A stretch of 27,124 nt of DNA from JBDNFP01 sp041689775. Lineage in GTDB: Bacteria > Bacteroidota > Bacteroidia > Cytophagales > Spirosomataceae. The notes under the pieces are model-generated. The model searched no databases. It worked only from the letters and a program-made list of their open reading frames with translations, and was not told where the DNA came from. Location of the stretch: assembly GCA_041689775.1 (NCBI GenBank), contig JBDNFP010000376.1:1-27124 (forward strand). The letters run 5' to 3'. The position numbers were made by a program, and so were the translations under genes. Below are positions 7,941 through 16,096 of the stretch, piece after piece; positions within the stretch are counted from its first letter, which is position 1; each line of letters starts with the position of its first letter.

Positions 7941-9047
7941 ATGCGTGTAACTAATACCGGATATCTGGTGCAACTGGACGGACTACGGTTTATTGCGGTA
8001 GCTCTTGTCCTCGTTGATCATTGGCTTGCCGAAATTAATACCATTCCTTTTGGCCCCTTAGGAGTAACCCTCTTTTTTGTGTTAAGTGGGTTCTTGATTA
8101 CCCGTATACTGATGGTAAGTAGCGATAAAAGCCTAGGGCAAGAGGGCGGAATGGGGCGTTATCTGAAAAAGTTTTACATACGCCGTACGCTCAGAATCTT
8201 TCCCATTTATTATTTATCAATCGGAGTACTTTTTGCCCTGAATGTACCCCCGGTTCGTGATACTATGGGTTGGTGTTTATTATACGCTACTAATATTTAT
8301 ATTGCTTTCAATCAGCATTGGATGGGGGTTATTGACCATTTTTGGTCACTTGCCGTGGAAGAGCAATTCTATCTTTTCTTCCCATTTGTTATCTTTCTTA
8401 TTCCCCGCAAATGGTTGGTTACGTTTTTGGTTTCTATCATTATTCTGAGCGTACTACTTCGGCTCTATTTCTATACCGCAGGGTATGAGTGGATGGTTAA
8501 TTACGTCTCTATGCCCATGTGCCTTGACTCTTTCGGTTTAGGAGGCATCATGGCTTGGATGCAATTAAGTAAGCCAGAGTTATTCGAGAAATTCTTTAAA
8601 AATACCACCTGGATCTGGGTTGGATTAGTAGGATGGATTCTGACTGTTTATTGGTCCAAGACGTATGTAGAGATCCATAATATTGCCAATGATGTTTTTG
8701 ATCGTTTTGTCAGCTCCATATTTTGTTTTTTCCTGATAGGGAAAGCTGTACTCGGCTTTGGAGGAGTTATGAAATGGGTTCTCGAACATCCGGTCAGTAA
8801 TTATATGGGTAAAATTAGCTACGGTATGTATGTTTACCATAACTTTGTCTATAATCATTACCATACCCAAGGTGACCACCCTACGTTAAGAATATTGAAC
8901 AAAATTGAGAGTTGGTTTCCAATGTTGGATAATTCACTATTATTTCAGCTTTGCCTTTTTTTCTTTTTGACGGTAATTTTGTCGTCCTTATCGTGGCATA
9001 TCATTGAAAAACCGATCAATTCTTTGAAAGATAGATACGCACGTTAA
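7941..9047 (+). CDS. Acyltransferase family 3 (OafA/YrhL-type) membrane protein
   Basis: This 368-residue protein carries the acyltransferase-3 signatures: QLDGLRFIAV (11-20), the likely catalytic His27 in LVDHW, GVTLFFVLSGFLITR, FYIRRTLRIFPIYY and DHFWSLAVEEQFY. About ten membrane segments are visible. Such proteins bring acyl groups, usually acetyl, across the membrane to modify O-antigens, exopolysaccharides or other envelope sugars. It is the short form without a fused C-terminal SGNH domain. A stand-alone SGNH-like lipoprotein lies at the end of the same gene run (12536-13597) and could be its periplasmic partner (inference). It starts 3 bases after the preceding stop. Confidence 0.9.
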   Translation: MRVTNTGYLVQLDGLRFIAVALVLVDHWLAEINTIPFGPLGVTLFFVLSGFLITRILMVSSDKSLGQEGGMGRYLKKFYIRRTLRIFPIYYLSIGVLFALNVPPVRDTMGWCLLYATNIYIAFNQHWMGVIDHFWSLAVEEQFYLFFPFVIFLIPRKWLVTFLVSIIILSVLLRLYFYTAGYEWMVNYVSMPMCLDSFGLGGIMAWMQLSKPELFEKFFKNTTWIWVGLVGWILTVYWSKTYVEIHNIANDVFDRFVSSIFCFFLIGKAVLGFGGVMKWVLEHPVSNYMGKISYGMYVYHNFVYNHYHTQGDHPTLRILNKIESWFPMLDNSLLFQLCLFFFLTVILSSLSWHIIEKPINSLKDRYAR

Positions 9048-9106
9048 TCAATACCTATTCTTATTTCAGAAACTGTTTATTTTGTACAAACAAAAATATT
9101 ACGTTA

Positions 9107-9850
9107 ATGACCCTTTTGCTTAGTATAGTGATGCCTGCCTACAACGAAGAAGATTGTATTGAAAAAGTTGTAGAAAATTGGACAGATTTCCTAAAAGAGA
9201 AATTCCCTAACGATAAAACCACCCTTATCGTAATCAATGATGGTTCAAAAGATAGTACCGGAGCAATACTCGATAAATTAAGTCCTGGTAATAGCCGTCT
9301 TACGGTCATTAATCAAAAAAATGGTGGTCATGGAAATGCCGTAGTCAATGGATATAAAAAAGCGGTAGAGTTAGAATCTCAATACATTTTTCAAACTGAC
9401 AGTGATGATCAATTCGTCACGAGTGATTTTGATAAATTATGGTCAAAAAGGAATGAGTCAAAATTTATTCTGGGCTACCGTGAAATACGACACGATGCAA
9501 CCGTACGATTATTCATTACCAAAGTACTGCGAGGTACAATCTCAACCGTATATGGTACTTATATTTTAGATAGTAACATACCCTTCCGACTGATCGAAGG
9601 TGGGTTCTTGAAAAAACTATTAAAACAACTACCGGATCCAGAGCCATTTGCTCCAAATATATTTTTGGCAGTTATGGCAAAGAAATCTGGTCAGAAGTTA
9701 TTTGATGTGCCAATTACCCACAAAGATAGGGAAACAGGTACTGTATCGATTGTAAAATGGAATTTGTGGAAGGTATGTATCCGAAGTTTTAAAGAACTAT
9801 TAAACTTTCGCATCGAACTCAATAAAAAAGTAAAATATTTAAGATCATAG
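9107..9850 (+). CDS. Family 2 glycosyltransferase, DPM1-like, soluble
   Basis: The 247-residue product is a single GT-A domain: SIVMPAYNEED near the N-terminus, VINDGSKDSTG (42-52) for nucleotide binding and the metal-binding DSDDQF (98-103). The GGHGNAVVNGYKKA stretch and overall order resemble polyprenyl-phosphate sugar synthases, but unlike the GT2 domain of the upstream fusion there are no C-terminal membrane segments. The region between the metal motif and the end contains PFAPNIFLAVMAKK and VPITHKDRETG, the acceptor-side part. The 59-base gap before it is the longest within the run; it contains an imperfect -7-like sequence, so an internal promoter is possible. The next gene begins 1 base after its stop. 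Donor and acceptor are unknown. Confidence 0.85.
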   Translation: MTLLLSIVMPAYNEEDCIEKVVENWTDFLKEKFPNDKTTLIVINDGSKDSTGAILDKLSPGNSRLTVINQKNGGHGNAVVNGYKKAVELESQYIFQTDSDDQFVTSDFDKLWSKRNESKFILGYREIRHDATVRLFITKVLRGTISTVYGTYILDSNIPFRLIEGGFLKKLLKQLPDPEPFAPNIFLAVMAKKSGQKLFDVPITHKDRETGTVSIVKWNLWKVCIRSFKELLNFRIELNKKVKYLRS

Positions 9851-9851
9851 A

Positions 9852-12533
9852 TTGCCATTCATTAGAAAAAAATACGTCATCCCAATAGCTAGTACTTTGA
9901 TACTAGCTATTGCTATATTTTTTATTATCAAAAGTAGAGGGAAGTCTCAGGCAGCATGGGATCTAGTTCCCAGTGATGCCATTGCCGTACTGAATAGTAA
10001 TTTGTTAAAGGATTCCACTTCGCTAAGAACTTCCTCCGAGGTTGAATTTGGGAGTTTACCCTTCATAAAACAAGCGTTCGAATCTCTAAGTCTTCTTAAT
10101 TGGATCACACCAGATGAACCAATTATAGAAAAGACGCTTTATCACAAAAATATTACGTTTTCATTCCATAGTCGTTCTACATTAGGCATAGGTGTGGTTT
10201 TCTATATTCCACTTTATGACGAAATGGAAGTAAAATGGTGGATAAAACCCAACCGGGCTGATATCAGGGTATTAAATCATTTGTTTCAGAATATCATAAT
10301 TACCGACATAAACGACAATAAGTCGCGGTCCGTCTGCTCCTACATCATTAAAGATGACCATCTGATTGTAAGCGCCTATGGGGATTTGATTGAGGCAGTT
10401 ATTAGAAATTCTAATGAATCACCTACGGAGGCATTTAATTTAAAAAATCAGTTTGAGTCTACCAATGATAAGAATTTCGGTTTAAACCTCTATTTAAAAC
10501 GAAACCTACTTACTGACCTCGTTTTTAAAAAATCGCACGGACAAACCTCTGTTGCAGAATTTTTGTCCCTATTTCCCTTTTACCAAGATTTTCATTTTAG
10601 TAAGTCGCCCTCCTCTACCCTTTCGTTTGAAGCCTTAGGTTCGCAGAAAGAGGATAATTATATCACTAATTGGCTGGAAGGACAAAAGGGATCCATCTTT
10701 ACCAGCCATCAATATATTTCACAACAAACCTCTATTTTCCTCCGTATTGCGGGTGCAAGCGGTGAGGCATTTCAGTCAGCATTTCAGTCCTGGCATAAAA
10801 CGTTTCCCACCGAAGCTTGGGAAAAAACAGGGTATTACATTGGAAAAGATAGAGAATTGCTTATTTCAAACCTTAATGCGGAACTGATCTTGTGTCAGTT
10901 GGCAGAAACGAACAGTATCAGTGAGGGCAAATTAGCTTTGGTCAAGTATCAGAATTATGAAAAATTACGACCCATCCTTGCTAAGCTAGCCCGGTTAGCT
11001 ACCGATGAATCCAACGCGTCTGTTGATAGCTACCAAGGGTACGACCTATTTTCAATCCCCATTTCAGAATTTCCAGCGAGTATCTACGGGCCTATTTTTA
11101 ATGGTTTTCCCCGTTCGTATATATCTTTCGTTGCACCATATTTAGTTTTCAGTAACAGCTCACAAGCGCTAAGAGATTATATTTCTGACTTTGAAAATAA
11201 CCTTACCTGGAAACAGTCCGCCGAAATGGATAGCGTCCTAACGAAGAGTGATCATCATCTTTCCATGGTTGCTAATCCACAAAAAATTAAAAACAATTCT
11301 GAACCCAGCTGGTACAATGGCATATATAGTCCAGAAATAGAGAGTATTCAATATGAATCTCTGTTGAAGAATAAAAGTGCCATTACCCGCCTTTCGTTTA
11401 TCCCGAAACAAAGGCTAACATCCGAGAAGGTACTCAACCGTACATTCTTACTTAATGAAATAAAGTGGACTGAGGGTGAAAGTAACCTAATCGCACTAGA
11501 TAAAAATCCTAGTACAGGCAGTGGCAAAGTACTGGTAATGGGTCCAAATAATGGTTTATTTAAATCTACTTCAAATTTCAGGAAGTTTTTGTACCTGACC
11601 TCCCTTGATGGGGCCATAATCCTCCCCCCTATACAGGAGGATTTCCTTAATATTGGACGCCAGCAATTAATACTCTCAACCCACACAAGCCTATATGCAC
11701 TCGATGAGGATCAGAGGGGTGTAGTTACCTCCTTTACGGTCAAAACCCCATCGGGTAAGTCGATCAGAGCCATCAATAGAATTGATGGTACCACAGAAGG
11801 GGCTAGCCGCTTTGCCATTATTGATGAGGCCGATAATGTATTTTTGTGGGAAAAGGCAGGTAGTCAACTCCGAAAAGTGAACCAATTCAAGAGTTTCAAT
11901 AATGTCCTTTCACCTGTTTTGTCGCTCAATCAACTAGGCAGCCGCTCTACCTTAATTACTCTCGAAGATGGCCAAATATACTTAATGAAAGAAGACGGTA
12001 CAGTCAGGAATAGTTACCCGATTGAAACTAAAAACCGGGTAGCGGGGGCATTCGCATGGTCACAAAATGCGACAACCGGACAACCCGAAATAATAGGCGT
12101 TAGCGAAATGGGTGAATTAATCACCGCTAGTATTAGTGGAACAATTCAGAGTAGAAAACAATTACTTCGCCCTGAAACTTCTACCCGTTTCAAAACGGTA
12201 TTCGATCAAAATACCCGCGATTGGTTGCTCGTCAGATCATCCGATTCTAAGGTAGCCCTGTTAGATAAGACAGGGAATGAATTATTTGAACTTACAAACG
12301 TTTCGTCAAATGCTCAACTGAACTACCATTATTTCGGTTCAGATAATCGGATAATCTCCATTAAGTCCGGAGACTACACCTCTTTATTTGACACCAAAGG
12401 CAAACAACTTGGGGATAAACCAATTCCCTCCGACTTACCAGTTCAGCTTACCTATCAGGCGAGCTATAACAAACTATTTATATTTGGGAAGACTGGCGTG
12501 AATTACCAGTGCTGGACTATCAAACTACGTTAA
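9852..12533 (+). CDS. Large membrane-anchored protein, DUF3352-like plus propeller-like C-terminus
   Basis: I do not recognise a function. The 893-residue protein has one N-terminal membrane segment (about 9-27, flanked by RKK and KSRGK), so most of it probably lies outside the cytoplasmic membrane. Residues 35-480 begin with AWDLVPSDAIAVLN and alternate strands and helices in a way that recalls DUF3352-type proteins (weak). From about 550 to 893 there are repeated strand units (KVLVMGPNNGLF, SLYALDEDQRG, QIYLMKEDGT, KVALLDKTGNE, TSLFDTKGKQ) typical of a beta propeller. The only plausible start is TTG at 9852: an in-frame TAA lies at 9840-9842 and no early ATG exists. It is packed between a GT2 and an SGNH lipoprotein, pointing to an envelope-glycan role, perhaps as scaffold or sensor (inference). 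Confidence 0.75.
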   Translation: MPFIRKKYVIPIASTLILAIAIFFIIKSRGKSQAAWDLVPSDAIAVLNSNLLKDSTSLRTSSEVEFGSLPFIKQAFESLSLLNWITPDEPIIEKTLYHKNITFSFHSRSTLGIGVVFYIPLYDEMEVKWWIKPNRADIRVLNHLFQNIIITDINDNKSRSVCSYIIKDDHLIVSAYGDLIEAVIRNSNESPTEAFNLKNQFESTNDKNFGLNLYLKRNLLTDLVFKKSHGQTSVAEFLSLFPFYQDFHFSKSPSSTLSFEALGSQKEDNYITNWLEGQKGSIFTSHQYISQQTSIFLRIAGASGEAFQSAFQSWHKTFPTEAWEKTGYYIGKDRELLISNLNAELILCQLAETNSISEGKLALVKYQNYEKLRPILAKLARLATDESNASVDSYQGYDLFSIPISEFPASIYGPIFNGFPRSYISFVAPYLVFSNSSQALRDYISDFENNLTWKQSAEMDSVLTKSDHHLSMVANPQKIKNNSEPSWYNGIYSPEIESIQYESLLKNKSAITRLSFIPKQRLTSEKVLNRTFLLNEIKWTEGESNLIALDKNPSTGSGKVLVMGPNNGLFKSTSNFRKFLYLTSLDGAIILPPIQEDFLNIGRQQLILSTHTSLYALDEDQRGVVTSFTVKTPSGKSIRAINRIDGTTEGASRFAIIDEADNVFLWEKAGSQLRKVNQFKSFNNVLSPVLSLNQLGSRSTLITLEDGQIYLMKEDGTVRNSYPIETKNRVAGAFAWSQNATTGQPEIIGVSEMGELITASISGTIQSRKQLLRPETSTRFKTVFDQNTRDWLLVRSSDSKVALLDKTGNELFELTNVSSNAQLNYHYFGSDNRIISIKSGDYTSLFDTKGKQLGDKPIPSDLPVQLTYQASYNKLFIFGKTGVNYQCWTIKLR

Positions 12534-12535
12534 TA

Positions 12536-13597
12536 ATGAAAATTGCACGATATGGTGTACTCCTTCTGGTTGGGTTACTTTGGGTTGCCGGGTGTAGCAG
12601 CGATGTCTTAAGCTACTTGTATACTTCAACGTTAATTCCGGACGACTACCGTTACGGCGATCTTTACCGATTGTCTAACCTTGAAAAATTCAAAGATCCC
12701 AAAAAACCGTGTGGTCCATTCCCCGTTATTAAATCGGCGAATGATGACAAAAAAATAGCTCTTTATATTATTGGGGATAGCTTTACTGAGCCCCAAAGAA
12801 TTGGAGTCCAAGATTTTGATGTAGAGTATTACCAATATGTTCATTGGGGCACTAGTCTCCACCTTAAATTAGATTCTAGCTACACTAATATAATACTACT
12901 AGAATCAGTAGAAAGGAACGCACGGGAACATTTTGAATCACCCATTTCTCTGATTACTCCTGATTCTGTTACCTTAGTAACGATCCCACAGGATACCCGA
13001 TTGGTACGTCAGGTTGATAATCTGTTTGCCTCCGCTCCGGTCGAGGATAGGTTAATTACTATACTTTTTCAATTTGACCTAATCCTGAAAATTAAAGAAT
13101 TAAAAAGCTGGATTAATTTTAAGTTTTTCGATCGAACTGACCCCAAAGTTACCGTTTCTGACGGTGGAGCAACCATTGTTTATGTTGAAGATACTGATAC
13201 TAACTACAATAAATCGTCCTTTTCAGTCATCAAAGACCCCGAATTAAATACCATTATCAGCGTAATGGATCAAAATAAATCCTACTTACAATCATTAGGA
13301 TTTGATCAGGTTTGGCTTTCTATCATTCCAAATAAAGCCAGTATACTAATGCCCGAGCACGGGAAGTATAATAACCTGATTGAAAAAATTTATCAGCACC
13401 CGGATCTTTCGGTACCGGTGATTGATCTGTTTCAGGACTTTACACAAATGAAGGCAACCGTTTACCTACTTGGTGATTCACATTGGTCGTGTGCCGGACA
13501 GTATGTATGGCTTGATAAAGTTAATACTCTTCTTAGGCAGGAAAATAGCCCACCAAAAGGAAACGCTTCGATACTCCCACAAAAAAATAGCCTGTAA
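12536..13597 (+). CDS. SGNH/AlgX-AlgJ-like lipoprotein
   Basis: The ATG at 12536 is preferred to a GTG at 12509 because it gives a clean lipoprotein signal peptide: MKIARY, a hydrophobic core, then the lipobox VAGC with Cys20. The resulting 353-residue protein has the SGNH-type nucleophile motif IIGDSFTE (Ser82) and, near the C-terminus, GDSHWSCAG with the Asp314/His316 pair. This spacing and the DSHWS motif resemble AlgX/AlgJ proteins, which acetylate polysaccharides in the periplasm; an esterase of the same fold is the alternative. It starts 2 bases after the preceding stop and is the last gene of the eight-gene run. Its stop codon lies inside the left arm of the terminator. Partnership with the acyltransferase-3 at 7941-9047 is inferred. 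Confidence 0.8.
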   Translation: MKIARYGVLLLVGLLWVAGCSSDVLSYLYTSTLIPDDYRYGDLYRLSNLEKFKDPKKPCGPFPVIKSANDDKKIALYIIGDSFTEPQRIGVQDFDVEYYQYVHWGTSLHLKLDSSYTNIILLESVERNAREHFESPISLITPDSVTLVTIPQDTRLVRQVDNLFASAPVEDRLITILFQFDLILKIKELKSWINFKFFDRTDPKVTVSDGGATIVYVEDTDTNYNKSSFSVIKDPELNTIISVMDQNKSYLQSLGFDQVWLSIIPNKASILMPEHGKYNNLIEKIYQHPDLSVPVIDLFQDFTQMKATVYLLGDSHWSCAGQYVWLDKVNTLLRQENSPPKGNASILPQKNSL

Positions 13598-13623
13598 ATC
13601 ATTGATTTGCAGGCTATTTTTTA
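13581..13623. terminator. Bidirectional intrinsic terminator
   Basis: A long near-perfect hairpin (AAAAAATAGCCTG arm, then CAGGCTATTTTTT, extended inward by AAAT/ATTT pairs) has an A-run on the left and a T-run on the right. It can therefore end transcription from both sides: the plus-strand glycan gene run, and the minus-strand tRNA-Val transcript. The TAA of the lipoprotein gene (13595-13597) is within the stem. Confidence 0.9.
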
Positions 13624-13629
13624 AAAATG

Positions 13630-13704
13630 TAGGACGTAGCGGGCTCGAACCGCTGACCTCCGCCCTGTCAAGGCGGCGCTCTGAACCAACTGAGCTAACA
13701 TCCT
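13630..13704 (-). tRNA. tRNA-Val (anticodon GAC)
   Basis: On the minus strand all arms fold: acceptor AGGATGT/ACGTCCT (one G-T pair), D arm GCTC/GAGC, anticodon stem CCGCC/GGCGG with loop TTGACAG (anticodon GAC, Val), T stem AGCGG/CCGCT with loop TTCGAGC, discriminator A. It is 75 bases long and CCA is not encoded. The anticodon stem also reads as a GTC (Asp) loop on the plus strand, but the D- and T-loop consensus exist only on the minus strand. Confidence 0.95.
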
Positions 13705-13713
13705 CCGGAAGTC

Positions 13714-13745
13714 CAAATTTATACTAATTTTCTGAACCGTCCAAC
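13714..13745 (-). promoter_or_regulatory. Bacteroidota-type promoter for tRNA-Val
   Basis: Read on the minus strand, GTTG (13745-13742) is followed after 20 bases by TAAATTTG (13721-13714), matching the -33 TTG/TTTG and -7 TAnnTTTG elements. The tRNA 5' end (13704) lies 10 bases downstream of the -7 box, as expected. The promoter overlaps the 3' end of the UMF1 transporter gene (stop at 13724). Confidence 0.7.
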
Positions 13746-15037
13746 CGATAGCGGTACACTTTTAGCGAAGGGATTCGGGACAATAGTATAAGGCCGACAA
13801 TAAAAATAAGCATTAACGCAAGCACACTATTGCGCATACTACCCGTAAGTTGCTCTACCAGACCATAAACCAATGTTCCTATCACTACCGATGACTTTTC
13901 TGTGACATCATAAAAACTAAAATAGGATGCTGTATCTTTTGTGTCGTCGGGGATTAATTTTGAATATGTAGCTCTCGAAAGTGACTGAACTCCCCCCATA
14001 ACCATCCCTACTACGGCGGCTAAAATGTAAAATTCCTTTTCAAGGGTAATGAAGTAAGCTCCCGCACAGATGCCGATCCAGATACCTACCCCAATCATTA
14101 AAGCATATATATTGCCCAACTGTGAGGATAAATAAGAAAAGGTGTATGAACCAACTATTCCCACGATTTGAATCAGAAGCACCGTAATAATGAGGCTTTG
14201 TGAAGGTAATTTAAGCTCGTTAGCCCCAAAAATAGTTGCTACGTACATAACCGTCTGAACCCCCATATTGAAGATAAAGAAGGCCATTAAATACTTTGGT
14301 AGATGAACCTGTGATTTCATTTCACCAAAAACCTTTTGGAGTTCCTTGAATCCGTTAAAGAGCCAATTGCCCTCCGGCTTTTTACCATAGGTATTATCAG
14401 GAAGATATTTAAAAGGAATCTGGGCAAACAGAACCCACCAAACTCCAACCGTCAGAAATGAAATACGAGCGGGCAGCGATTTATCCGTTATTCCGTATTT
14501 CTCGGGGAATAGTACCATGGTTAGGTTAAATACCAAGAGGATAACACTGCCAAGGTAACCTAACGAAAAACCACGTGCACTAAACCGATCAAAGTTTTCT
14601 TCTGTGGCAATCTCGGGTAAGAATGAATTATAGAAAACGATACTTCCACTCCAACCAATGAGGCTAAACATGAAGGCAAAAACCGAGAAGGTAATCGTAT
14701 CCCGGGTGAAGAAAAATAACAGCGCACAACAAAAAGCGCCCGAGTAACAAAATACCTTCATGAATACTTTTTTCTTCCCGGTGTAATCTGCGATAGCCGT
14801 ACAAAAGGGGATAAGTGCTACTACCACAAGAAAAGAAAATGATACAGTGTAAGAAAAAAGGACGGAATTCTTAATGGTAACGCCCAAAAACGAAATGATA
14901 TCACTCCCGTTTTCGCTCAGGGCAGTAGCGCTAAAGTAAACCGGAAAAATACTGGAAACGATGACCAGAGCATGTACTGAATTGGCCCAGTCGTACATAC
15001 ACCAGGCATTAATAGTACGGGAATCGTTTTTCTTCAT
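13724..15037 (-). CDS. MFS transporter, UMF1 (Atg22-like) family
   Basis: The 437-residue product has about twelve membrane segments. Its N-terminus, with AWCMYDWANSVH right before the first segment, is the signature of the UMF1/Atg22-like branch of the major facilitator superfamily. A loop with the MFS-like ADYTGKKK (after TM2) and a second-half motif GGVQSLSRATYSKLIP support this. Family members are thought to export small molecules such as amino acids; the substrate here is unknown. The gene is separated from the DUF1080 gene upstream by a terminator (15069-15114), so it needs its own promoter; TACTTTTC shortly before the start is a 7/8 match to the -7 element. No terminator lies between it and tRNA-Val, so the tRNA could also be read from this gene. 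Confidence 0.9.
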   Translation of the reverse strand: MKKNDSRTINAWCMYDWANSVHALVIVSSIFPVYFSATALSENGSDIISFLGVTIKNSVLFSYTVSFSFLVVVALIPFCTAIADYTGKKKVFMKVFCYSGAFCCALLFFFTRDTITFSVFAFMFSLIGWSGSIVFYNSFLPEIATEENFDRFSARGFSLGYLGSVILLVFNLTMVLFPEKYGITDKSLPARISFLTVGVWWVLFAQIPFKYLPDNTYGKKPEGNWLFNGFKELQKVFGEMKSQVHLPKYLMAFFIFNMGVQTVMYVATIFGANELKLPSQSLIITVLLIQIVGIVGSYTFSYLSSQLGNIYALMIGVGIWIGICAGAYFITLEKEFYILAAVVGMVMGGVQSLSRATYSKLIPDDTKDTASYFSFYDVTEKSSVVIGTLVYGLVEQLTGSMRNSVLALMLIFIVGLILLSRIPSLKVYRYRLDGSEN

Positions 15038-15068
15038 TGTATCGTCTGAATCGAAAAGTAAGGAGAAT

Positions 15069-15114
15069 CAAAAAGACACCCACAATGAAAGAATTACTTT
15101 CTATCATGGGTGTC
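15069..15114 (-). terminator. Intrinsic terminator after DUF1080 gene
   Basis: Arms GACACCCA (15075-15082) and TGGGTGTC (15107-15114) pair perfectly, with an inner GAAAG/CTTTC stem. On the minus strand the hairpin is followed by TTTTT, placing it 15 bases after the DUF1080 stop. The left side also has A residues, so weak activity in the other direction is possible but has no known client. Confidence 0.85.
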
Positions 15115-15128
15115 CAAAAATGAAGCTA

Positions 15129-15923
15129 TCAGAGTTGGCGTATCCAAATATTCTTAAAACTTATGGCTTCACTAGGGTCACCATGATCTTGTAGCTTTAT
15201 GGGCACTTTCCCGTGAGTTTTGTTGTAAGAAGGTAAACCAATGTACTGAGTGGGTCCCCGTAGTTCGGTATTATTTTGGACCAACACCCCGTTGTGTAGC
15301 ACTGTGACGCGAGCTGATGAGAACAGCGAACCGTCCTCTTTGAACCTCGGGCCAATAAATATCACATCGTAAACATTCCACTCGCCCGGCTTGCGCGTTA
15401 CGTTTTTCAACGGAGGGAACTGCTTATAAATACTACCGGCCTGACCGTTTGCGTAAGTCCGGTTTTGGTAAGAATCTAGAATTTGCAATTCGTACCCATC
15501 ATCTCCTGGCCCAATCGACGCCAGGAACAAACCACTATTGCCTCTACCTTGGCCTTTACCTTCGATGGTAACCGGAACTTTCCACTCTATATGAAGTTGG
15601 TAATCGAGGAACGATTCTTTGGTTTGAATATTCCCCGTTCCTTTTTTTACGGTAAAAATACCGTTAGCTACTCTCCAACCAGCCGGTTTAGAAGGATCTT
15701 TAACAGAAACCCATTGGTCAAGATTTTTACCATCAAATAATACGATAGCATCCGAGGGAGCAGCGGCCACAGGCACCTCCACTACTTTTACTTCTGGCTC
15801 CCAAAACTCTGTCATAGCGGGAGTCATTTTAGGAAGCGTAGGTACCTCCTGAGCAAAACCTGAAAACGCAGCAGAACCAGTAATAAGGGTTCCTAGTGCC
15901 ATCGTAAAGATTTTATTTTGCAT
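15129..15923 (-). CDS. Secreted DUF1080 (3-keto-disaccharide hydrolase) protein
   Basis: This 264-residue protein has a signal peptide (about 1-24, ending SGFAQ) and, from about residue 58, a DUF1080 domain, a concanavalin-like beta sandwich: AIVLFDGKNLDQWV, then GWRVANGIFTV, SFLDYQLHIEWKVP, GRGNSGLFL and YELQILDSY. DUF1080 proteins include enzymes that cleave 3-keto-glycosides, and they are widespread among secreted sugar-degrading proteins of Bacteroidota. It has no lipobox, so it is probably periplasmic. No GH109/Gfo-type oxidoreductase or SusCD pair is adjacent, so its pathway is not shown. A -7-like sequence with a spacing one base too long (TAGTATTTG) lies upstream. Confidence 0.9.
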   Translation of the reverse strand: MQNKIFTMALGTLITGSAAFSGFAQEVPTLPKMTPAMTEFWEPEVKVVEVPVAAAPSDAIVLFDGKNLDQWVSVKDPSKPAGWRVANGIFTVKKGTGNIQTKESFLDYQLHIEWKVPVTIEGKGQGRGNSGLFLASIGPGDDGYELQILDSYQNRTYANGQAGSIYKQFPPLKNVTRKPGEWNVYDVIFIGPRFKEDGSLFSSARVTVLHNGVLVQNNTELRGPTQYIGLPSYNKTHGKVPIKLQDHGDPSEAISFKNIWIRQL

Positions 15924-16011
15924 AGTTTTTCTTAAATAGAATTAATTTGAAAAAGTCCCGCAAATACTACAATTCTACCTAAAATCACAAAATATCGACT
16001 TTTTTATAATC

Positions 16012-16046
16012 AAAAGAACCCGCGAAGGTGATTCACGGGTTCTTTT
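16012..16046 (-). terminator. Intrinsic terminator after small lipoprotein gene
   Basis: AAAAGAACCCG (16012-16022) and CGGGTTCTTTT (16036-16046) form a perfect 11-bp stem with a 13-base loop. On the minus strand it lies about 50 bases after the lipoprotein stop and ends in TTTT, so it most likely ends that transcript. The symmetry allows activity in both directions. Confidence 0.8.
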
Positions 16047-16096
16047 GGTAGGACCATTAAAAGGACAACTCACTATCTGGAAGACCAGGACTCTAA

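Noticed and set aside
13630..13704. tRNA-Asp (GTC) on the plus strand
   Set aside because: The anticodon stem-loop can be read either way, but the D-loop (TAGCTCAGTTGGTT) and T-loop (GGTTCGAGCC) consensus exist only on the minus strand, giving tRNA-Val(GAC).
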